A DNA stretch of 14,810 bases from Rhodocyclaceae bacterium UBA6160 (lineage in GTDB: Bacteria > Pseudomonadota > Gammaproteobacteria > Burkholderiales > Rhodocyclaceae): assembly GCA_002422995.1 (NCBI GenBank), contig DIUK01000077.1, forward strand, positions 885-15,694. The letters are read 5' to 3'. The notes beneath the pieces were generated by a model. The model was not told the DNA's origin and made no database searches. It saw only the letters and a list, made by a program, of their open reading frames with translations. Shown one piece after another: positions 1 through 7,000 of the stretch. Numbering within the stretch: position 1 is the first letter of the stretch; each line of letters starts with the position of its first letter. The position numbers and the translations under genes are program-made.

Positions 1-1623
1 CAGGTCAATGTCATCCCCGGCTATAACGAAGCGATTGATACACCAGACCAGGCGGTTGAGATTGCCAGAAATATCGGCTACCCAGTGATGATCAAGGCCT
101 CCGCTGGCGGTGGCGGCAAGGGTTTGCGCGTAGCCTACAACGATAGAGAAGCGCATGAAGGTTTTGCCTCTTGCAAAACAGAAGCCAAAAACGCCTTTGG
201 CGACGATCGCGTGTTCATCGAAAAATTCATCGAAGAACCCCGCCATATCGAGATTCAGCTGATTGGCGATGCGCACGGCAACATGGTGTACTTGTGGGAG
301 CGCGAATGTTCGATCCAGCGTCGCCACCAGAAAGTGATTGAAGAGGCGCCGTCTCCTTTCCTTGATGCTGCCACGCGCAAAGCCATGGGCGAGCAAGCGG
401 TGGCCTTGGCCAAAGCGGTGAATTATCAATCCGCCGGCACGGTGGAGTTTGTTGTCGGCGGCAAGGACAAGGGTTTTTATTTCCTCGAAATGAATACCCG
501 CTTGCAGGTCGAACACCCGGTCACGGAAATGATTACCGGACTTGATTTGGTCGAGCTCATGATTCGCGTGGCAGCAGGCGAAAAGTTGCCCATGACGCAA
601 GATGAAGTCAAGCTGGAAGGCTGGGCGATGGAATGCCGCATTAACGCCGAAGACCCCTTCCGTGGCTTTTTACCCTCCACCGGGCGTTTGGTGAAATTCA
701 TGCCGCCGCCTGAGGTGCCGGGCGCGGTTCGTGTGGATACGGGCGTGGCTGAAGGCGGCGAGATTTCGATGTATTACGACTCGATGATCGCCAAGCTGAT
801 TGTGCACGCCGGCACGCGCGACGCGGCCATTGCACGCATGCGCGATGCGCTGAACCGTTTTGTGATTCGTGGCGTTTCCTCCAACATCGCCTTCCAGGCC
901 GCGCTCATGCAGCATCCGCGCTTTGTTTCAGGCCACTTCAACACCGGACTCATTGCCGAGGAATATCCCAAGGGCTTTGATGCCGCCGATGTGCCGCATG
1001 ACGACCCGGCCATGCTGGTTGCGGTTGCCGCCGCCATGAATCGCCAATTTTTGAAACGCAACGCCACCATTTCCGGCCAGATGCGCGGACATGAGTTTCA
1101 GCCCGGCAGCGACTTTGTGGTACTGATTGGCCAGGAAAAATACGAAGTCAAAGTCACCGCCGCCTCGCCACGCGAAGAAGGCTGGGATGTGTATTTTTCC
1201 GGCCAGCACTACGCCGTGCGCTCGCACTGGCAGTTTGGCAAGCCGCTGTACATTGGCACCATCAATGGCGAACCGATGTGCATGCAAGTCGAACGCCGTG
1301 GCCTGGTGTATCGCCTGTTCCACTGGGGCGTGCAGGCGGATGTGCAGGTCATGTCAGCGCGCACAGCCGAATTGCATGCCTTGATGCCGGTCAAAGCCGC
1401 ACCCGACATGTCCAAATTCCTGCTCTCACCCATGCCGGGGCTGCTCACCGACGTGGCGGTAAAGGCCGGACAGGAAGTCAAAGCCGGGGAAGTCCTGGCC
1501 AAGATCGAAGCCATGAAAATGGAAAACGTGCTGAAAGCCGAACGTGATTGCGTGGTGGAAAAAATCCTCGCCACTGCAGGCGAGAGTCTGGCAGTGGATC
1601 AGCAGATTATCGCGTTCAAGTAA
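1..1623 (+). CDS. pccA: Propionyl-CoA carboxylase, biotin-carboxylase/biotin-carrier alpha subunit (5' end cut off by window)
   Basis: The frame is open from base 1, so the gene starts upstream; about 540 codons are present and roughly 125 N-terminal residues of a usual ~665-residue protein are missing. Visible parts: the ATP-grasp glycine loop ASAGGGGKG at window residues 32-40, the biotin carboxylase signature EMNTRLQVEHPVTE near residue 163, the biotin carboxylase C-terminal domain with EDPFRGFLPSTGRL, a BT-type linker domain (about 350-445), and a C-terminal biotinyl domain with EAMKMEN whose Lys506 (bases 1516-1518) is the biotin site. The enzyme carboxylates biotin with ATP and bicarbonate and, with a beta subunit, should turn propionyl-CoA into (S)-methylmalonyl-CoA in the cytoplasm. 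The GFLPSTGRL motif and BT domain favour propionyl-CoA over methylcrotonyl- or geranyl-CoA carboxylase, but an acetyl/propionyl-CoA enzyme cannot be excluded. The partner pccB would be expected upstream, outside the window. A long hairpin follows 39 nt after the stop. Confidence 0.85.
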   Translation, partial: QVNVIPGYNEAIDTPDQAVEIARNIGYPVMIKASAGGGGKGLRVAYNDREAHEGFASCKTEAKNAFGDDRVFIEKFIEEPRHIEIQLIGDAHGNMVYLWERECSIQRRHQKVIEEAPSPFLDAATRKAMGEQAVALAKAVNYQSAGTVEFVVGGKDKGFYFLEMNTRLQVEHPVTEMITGLDLVELMIRVAAGEKLPMTQDEVKLEGWAMECRINAEDPFRGFLPSTGRLVKFMPPPEVPGAVRVDTGVAEGGEISMYYDSMIAKLIVHAGTRDAAIARMRDALNRFVIRGVSSNIAFQAALMQHPRFVSGHFNTGLIAEEYPKGFDAADVPHDDPAMLVAVAAAMNRQFLKRNATISGQMRGHEFQPGSDFVVLIGQEKYEVKVTAASPREEGWDVYFSGQHYAVRSHWQFGKPLYIGTINGEPMCMQVERRGLVYRLFHWGVQADVQVMSARTAELHALMPVKAAPDMSKFLLSPMPGLLTDVAVKAGQEVKAGEVLAKIEAMKMENVLKAERDCVVEKILATAGESLAVDQQIIAFK

Positions 1624-1662
1624 ATCGTTACAGCACCAGCAACAAGGCCTCAAAAGAGCGCA

Positions 1663-1724
1663 AAAAGTCGGCGCTGGTGATACGGCGTGAATAACTTCAC
1701 GCCGTATCACCAGCGCCGACTTTT
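1663..1724 (+). terminator. Very long perfect hairpin terminator after pccA
   Basis: A 29-bp perfect inverted repeat: the left arm is 1663-1691, the loop is TAAC (1692-1695), and the right arm is 1696-1724. The arms begin with AAAAGTCGGCG and end with CGCCGACTTTT, so the U-run is part of the stem. It starts 39 nt after the pccA stop and ends 130 nt before eptA, the right place for a rho-independent terminator that insulates eptA. Known bacterial terminator stems are usually much shorter. The A-run/T-run symmetry would let it act in both directions. Confidence 0.75.
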
Positions 1725-1749
1725 ATTGATTTGCTCGTTTATTTTTCAC

Positions 1750-1792
1750 GGCAAGCATCCCGTTCTTCAATACAATGATTGAATTGCTTGCC
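1750..1792. promoter_or_regulatory. Nested inverted repeats upstream of eptA
   Basis: The outer arms are GGCAAGCA (1750-1757) and TGCTTGCC (1785-1792). The inner arms are TTCAAT (1766-1771) and ATTGAA (1778-1783) around ACAATG. The structure lies 63 nt before the eptA ATG, in the 130 nt between the pccA hairpin and eptA. It could be an operator or a folded leader; the outer arms are asymmetric about the inner stem (8 nt against 1 nt). I see no convincing -35/-10 pair nearby. Role inferred from position only. Confidence 0.35.
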
Positions 1793-1854
1793 TGGCAAAC
1801 TTAGCCAATAGTCAACCCTAACTTACTTGAACATCACGCCAGGACACATCAAAT

Positions 1855-3468
1855 ATGACCAGCCGCTCCTTTTCCAGCACATCGCTAATTCTTTTGGTCA
1901 CTGGTTTTCTGATTGCATTTTGCAATCTCGCCTTCATAAAAAATGTCATTCAGGCTTACCCAATCACCCTAGGCCATGCGCCCGCCTTACTTTCTCTCCT
2001 TGTCGTCTTTGGTAGTGCAGTTGTTTTATTATTTTCTCTGCTGTGTTTTAAGCGCACGACCAAGCTCGTATTGATTGTTTTCCTTTTGCTGTCTTCGCTT
2101 GCTGCGTACTTTATGGACAACTATGGCGTCATCATCAGTGACGACATGCTGCAAAATGTTGCCCACACCAACACTGCCGAATCGCTTGAGTTGTTCAATC
2201 TCAAACTGCTGGCTTACTTTGTTTTTCTTGGTGTGTTACCCGCTATCGCCGTCAGCCGGGCAAATTTTCTTTGGCGGGGCTGGCGCGCAGAGCTCATCGC
2301 CCGCCTCAAACTCGTCAGCATCACCTTGGTGCTAATGGTGGGCTTGGTCATGCTGTTTGGCAGCTTCTATGCTTCTTTTTTCAGGGAACATAAAAACCTG
2401 CGTACCTACGCCAATCCAAGTTACTACGTTTATTCAGCAATCAAATTTGTCAATCAGCGCATGGGCTCGACAACGCAAGGGCCTATCACCCTCATTGCCC
2501 AAGACGCTAAAATTTCCAAGCAGGATATTGAGCGCGAGCTTGTTGTTTTAGTCATCGGCGAAACAGCGCGGGCTGATCGCTTTTCGCTCAATGGTTACTC
2601 ACGTGAGACCAACCCGCAATTAAAGCAAAAAAAGGTCATCAGCTTTACCAATTTCTGGGCTTGCGGCACATCTACCGCAGTTTCCGTTCCGTGCATTTTT
2701 TTACTGGATGGCGAGTCTGGCTCAAGCACTGCCCGCATCAATGAGCAAGAAAACTTGCTCGACATATTGCAACGCAGTGGCGTGAATGTTTTATGGCTAG
2801 ACAATAACTCCGACTCAAAACACGTGGCCTCGCGTGTTGCTTTTCAGGACTTTAAATCACCCCAAAAAAATCCCATCTGCGATACAGAATGCCGTGACGA
2901 AGGCATGCTCTCTGCCATTCAACCCTTCATCGACGCTCATCCAACAGGCGATATTTTGATTGTGCTGCACCAAATGGGAAACCACGGCCCGGCCTACTAC
3001 AAACGCTATCCGCCCGCCTTTGAAAAGTTCACCCCCACTTGCAAAAGCAGTGATTTGAGCCTGTGCACGCCCACAGAAATCGGCAACGCCTACGACAACG
3101 CTATTTTGTATACCGATGACTTTCTCGCCAAAACTATTGGCGTACTCGAAAAGAACAATCACCAGTTTGAGACCATCATGTTTTATGTCAGCGACCATGG
3201 CGAATCGCTTGGCGAAAACGGCATCTACCTGCATGGCCTGCCAAAATCAGTTGCCCCGGATGCTCAGTTGCATATCCCCGCCATCATGTGGTTTGGCTCA
3301 AGCTTTCATGATGCCGACACATCAAAAATACAGGCGAAAAGCAATCTTAAGTTTACTCACCAACATATCTTTCATACCGCTTTAGGCATGCTGGAAGTCA
3401 ACGCTCAGGTTTATCGCCCAACGATGGATATACTCGATGGCACAAGACCACCGGCGCACTGGAAATAA
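1855..3468 (+). CDS. eptA: Lipid A phosphoethanolamine transferase (EptA/MCR family)
   Basis: A 537-residue protein, normal length for the family, which moves phosphoethanolamine from phosphatidylethanolamine to lipid A phosphate at the periplasmic face of the inner membrane; this lowers surface charge and polymyxin binding. Five hydrophobic segments lie at about residues 10-30, 44-66, 68-90, 117-137 and 150-175, followed by a periplasmic sulfatase-fold domain. Visible active-site blocks: VIGETARADRFSLNGY (Glu236 as metal ligand), CGTSTAVSVPC (the family's nucleophilic Thr lies here, about Thr272), and FYVSDHGESLGENGIYLHG (Asp-His metal ligands). Cys pairs such as CDTEC and the Cys residues in TPTCKSSDLSLC fit the disulfides of this family. 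The block after SVPC reads IFLLDGES, whereas many members have MFS there. The ATG at 1855 is supported by AGGA at 1841-1844. By eye it is AT-richer than pccA. Its own promoter is expected because the pccA hairpin precedes it; it is convergent with the VOC gene. Exact substrate (lipid A or another acceptor) is inferred. Confidence 0.9.
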   Translation: MTSRSFSSTSLILLVTGFLIAFCNLAFIKNVIQAYPITLGHAPALLSLLVVFGSAVVLLFSLLCFKRTTKLVLIVFLLLSSLAAYFMDNYGVIISDDMLQNVAHTNTAESLELFNLKLLAYFVFLGVLPAIAVSRANFLWRGWRAELIARLKLVSITLVLMVGLVMLFGSFYASFFREHKNLRTYANPSYYVYSAIKFVNQRMGSTTQGPITLIAQDAKISKQDIERELVVLVIGETARADRFSLNGYSRETNPQLKQKKVISFTNFWACGTSTAVSVPCIFLLDGESGSSTARINEQENLLDILQRSGVNVLWLDNNSDSKHVASRVAFQDFKSPQKNPICDTECRDEGMLSAIQPFIDAHPTGDILIVLHQMGNHGPAYYKRYPPAFEKFTPTCKSSDLSLCTPTEIGNAYDNAILYTDDFLAKTIGVLEKNNHQFETIMFYVSDHGESLGENGIYLHGLPKSVAPDAQLHIPAIMWFGSSFHDADTSKIQAKSNLKFTHQHIFHTALGMLEVNAQVYRPTMDILDGTRPPAHWK

Positions 3469-3475
3469 GCATGTA

Positions 3476-3493
3476 GCGGTGCGTTACGCCCGC
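3476..3493. terminator. Short hairpin between convergent eptA and VOC genes
   Basis: GCGG (3476-3479) and GCG (3481-3483) pair with CGC (3487-3489) and CCGC (3490-3493) around a TTA loop, leaving T3480 bulged: 7 GC pairs in the 39-nt space between two convergent stop codons. There is no T-run on either side, so it is at best a weak or rho-assisted bidirectional terminator. Confidence 0.35.
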
Positions 3494-3507
3494 AATGATG
3501 GCAAGAA

Positions 3508-3984
3508 TCACCCTGCCATGCGGGTAAATGCTTCAATCACTTCCGGTGGTGCCTGCACCAGTTCGATCAATACGCCTTCACCGGCAATCGGAAACTGTTC
3601 GTTGGCCTTAGGGTGCATAAAAGTGATGTCATAACCTGATGCGCCCTTGCGTATGCCACCCGGCGCGAAGCGCACACCTTGCGCGGTGAGCCATTCGACG
3701 GCGCGCGGCAAATCGTCTATCCACAAGCCGATGTGATTTAACGGCGGCTCATGCACGGCGGGTTTTTTTGTCGCATCCAATGGCTGCATCAAATCCACTT
3801 CCACTTTAAAGGGGCCACTGCCGATTACTGCAATATCTTCATCTACGTTTTCACGCTCGCTCACGAAGTTACCAGCAACTGTCAAACCAAACATATCCAC
3901 CCACAGGCGCGATAAACGCGCTTTGGAAGGCCCGCCAATGGCAATTTGCTGGATACCGAGAACTTTAAATGGTCGATTAGTCAT
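3508..3984 (-). CDS. VOC-superfamily protein resembling methylmalonyl-CoA epimerase
   Basis: A 158-residue protein with two beta-alpha-beta-beta-beta VOC modules. The second half, LNHIGLWIDDL at 82-92 and then ITFMHPK (120-126) and GVLIELVQ (137-144), matches the layout of methylmalonyl-CoA epimerase, which converts (S)- to (R)-methylmalonyl-CoA after propionyl-CoA carboxylase. That the carboxylase gene lies less than 2 kb away supports the idea. Metal-site positions as I align them by eye: His84 and Glu141 are kept, but the first ligand (His in epimerases) is Gln13 in IQQIAIG, and the second falls at Asp64 or Gln67. This could mean a changed metal site, a different substrate or an unrelated VOC enzyme. 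The ATG at 3984 has a good AGGAAA at 3991-3996 (minus strand), 6 nt ahead. It lies 63 nt downstream of pilL on the same strand with no clear terminator between, so it could be read from the pil transcript or have its own promoter. Confidence 0.75.
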   Translation of the reverse strand: MTNRPFKVLGIQQIAIGGPSKARLSRLWVDMFGLTVAGNFVSERENVDEDIAVIGSGPFKVEVDLMQPLDATKKPAVHEPPLNHIGLWIDDLPRAVEWLTAQGVRFAPGGIRKGASGYDITFMHPKANEQFPIAGEGVLIELVQAPPEVIEAFTRMAG

Positions 3985-4047
3985 AGTGACTTTCCTGTTG
4001 ATTTATTGATGTTTGCTGGGCTGTTTGATTATTCTCAAAAACTATCT

Positions 4048-7000
4048 CTATGCTTGCGTAACACCGGTTGCAATGGCGTTTTGCCGACAATAACCAGCCA
4101 CCAATGCAAGCAATTGTTCTTCATTGTAAGGTTTGCCCAAATAATGATTAATGCCCACTTCCCGCGCATGTTGGCGGTGTTTATCAGCGGTGCGAGAAGT
4201 GATCGCAATCAGGGGCATTTTCGCCAACATATTATCTGTACGAATATGCCGGGCCAGCTCAAAACCATCCATACGCGGCATTTCAATATCAATCAACATC
4301 AATGCCGGCATGCCCTCTGGCGCAGTATCGCGTAATTGCTCCAACGCATCGACACCATCTTTTGCGATGACGACACGATAACCTTGCCGCTCTAGCAAAC
4401 GACTCATGACTTTACGTACTGTCAACGAATCATCCACCACCATAATGGGTGCGGCGGCAGGCGGGGCCGGTTTTTGCACGCGCTCAGCAGCATCCACCGG
4501 GCGCTCTGCAACACTCGCAGCGAGCGCTGATGGATTGATCATGAACACAATCTCGCCATCGGCTAATACAGTAGCACCCAGTATCCAGGATACACGCGCT
4601 AGCTGCGGCCCAATCGGTTTAATGACGATTTCCTGATTGCCCGCTAATGCATCAATTTCGAGGGCCAAACGACCGCTGCCGCTGTCAATATTCAACACCC
4701 AAGTCCGCGGTGCGGCGGCAGGAATAGCATGATGTTCCCCCAAAAGAGAAGGCAAATACTGCCATGGATAGTCAGCACCCTGCCATGTCATGACCTTTGC
4801 TGCACGAATTCTGATGATTTCATCCGGCTTTAACTCATTCACCTGAGCAACCATGGCAGATGGAATCGCGTAATGCCTGTCACCTACCCGAACCAGCACG
4901 ACTTGGGCTATCGCCATGGTCTGCGGCACAGACAATAAAAATGTCGTACCTGCCTGTGGTTTGCTGCGTACTTCAATGCGGCCACCTAAGGCCATGGTCT
5001 CGTTTTTAACAACACCTAAACCAACACCACGGCCTGAAAGAGAGGTCACTGCATTAGCCGTAGAAAATCCAGGATGAAAAATCAGGGCAGATAACTTTTC
5101 TTCATCCGCCATCGCGGCCGCTTCGGGTGACAATAAGCCTTGTTCAACCGCTTGTTGTCGGATGCGTGAATAGTCCAGACCCGCACCATCATCAGCCAGG
5201 CTAATCACAATATCGTTAGCCTCTTGCTTCAATGAAAGATCAAGCTGCCCTGCTTCTGGCTTGCCTATGGCAAGCCGCTGCGCTGCGTCCTCAATGCCAT
5301 GTGCGATGCTATTGCGCAGCAAGTGCTCTATCGGCCCGGCCATTTTTTCCAGCGTCGACCGATCCATTTCGATCTCACCATTGTGAACATGCAAGACTAC
5401 TTGCCTATCTGCATCCTTGGCCGCCTGTCGAACCACACGATAAAGCCGTTCCGTCAAGCTCTCAAAAGGCATCATGCGGGCGCGCATTAAATGCTGTGAG
5501 AGATCTCGATTCAATCTTGCCTGCGCCATCAATGCGGCATTGGCGTGATCTAAATTAAGCAGTAAGTTATGTTGTACCGTTGCGACATCATTTACGCTTT
5601 CGGCCATCATGCGCGTGACCTCCTGAAAGCGTGTGAACCGGTCAAACTCCAACGGATCAAACTGCGCTGCACGATCTACGGCTAATGCTTCTTGTGACTG
5701 TAATTGCGTTTCAGCCTGAATTTCCACTTCACGCAACTGGCTGCGCAGCCGCGCCACACTGTCGCTAAGGTCGGTTAATACACCTTTTATTTCACGCAAC
5801 TCACTCTCAATACGGGTTCGCGAAATCGACATTTCACCGGCATCATTAACCCATTGGTCAATCAAGTCAGCACGTACCCGGACAATTACCTGATTATTAG
5901 CACCCTCTGCCAGCAAGCTTGGCTCGTCAGAAAAAGGCTGCTGTAGTGACGCTGTCGTTTCATTGGATTGGCTAACCCGAGCAGGCATTAACTTATTATC
6001 TGAATAGCGCAACTGATCCAACAGATTCGCCGCCTTATCCAAGGCACTTTCCATCTCGGTAATTAGCGCTGACGATACCTGCGTACTGCCTGGCTGGCCT
6101 GAATACTGGCTAGCGCGTGCATCCTCCAAGCGGGTTTCCATCGCGTGCAATACATCACTGCACTCAATAGCACCCACCATGCGCGCACTACCTTTGAATG
6201 TATGCAACGATCTTGCAAGCGCTTCTGTCACTGAAACATCATTGGGTGATGCACGCCATGCACGCAGCAGCTTTCCGATGTCGCGCAACAAATCTGCGCT
6301 TTCATCCATAAAAATAGAGAGCACATGACTATCGACGGCATCGTCGTTATGCTCAATATCTTCATCGTCTGGCAAACTTGCACCACCACTATCTGCATGC
6401 GATGGCAACTGATCGGCCGCTTTGGCAAGCTCAGCAAATAACGTCGGCGTCATTGCCGTGAGTGTTGCAGCCAGCGCGTTTTCTTCATTGGGCATACGCC
6501 GTGCAGCCACTGCGCCTAGCATGCCTTCCAAGGCACCCGCGCAGCGCGCAAATACAAATCGTTGCGTCTCACTTGGCACCGCAGCCATCTGCTCAAACCG
6601 GATGAGCACGCTCTCGAGTGCGTGAGCCAAATGGTGAATTGCTGAAAAACCTGTTGCAGCTGAAATGCTTGCCAATGTATGCACTGCACGAATCACCAGT
6701 GGCTGCGGCACCGTCTCTTGCCCTAACTGTGCTTGCAATGTCGCCACATAACCGCGCGCTTCTTCCAGATACATGTTGTACAGTGCAGGCGAAAAGTCTG
6801 CCTCACCCACCCGAATAGGCGCCGGTTCAGGAAAGGCCAGCACCTCAGCCGACTCACTTGCCACACGCACCGCAGTCTCTTTAGCTGAAACATCTGCTGA
6901 ACCAGGCTGTTCACCCAGAACTGCAGGAGGCTTTACAAGGGGCATATTGACAGCCGCCACATCGGGACTTGCAACCGTAACAGCAAGCTCATGCGGCGCA

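Noticed and set aside
928..1323. Antisense ORF of 131 residues inside pccA
   Set aside because: Its composition (Ala/His/Gly-rich) is that expected from reading a GC-rich gene backwards; no motif or ribosome site.
1827..2015. Small ORF from a TTG overlapping the start of eptA
   Set aside because: It is out of frame with eptA, has no ribosome site and no recognisable protein character, while eptA has strong family motifs.
3985..4047. Terminator between pilL and the VOC gene
   Set aside because: Only a weak AT-rich stem with mismatches can be drawn; it is not good enough to call, so co-transcription stays open.
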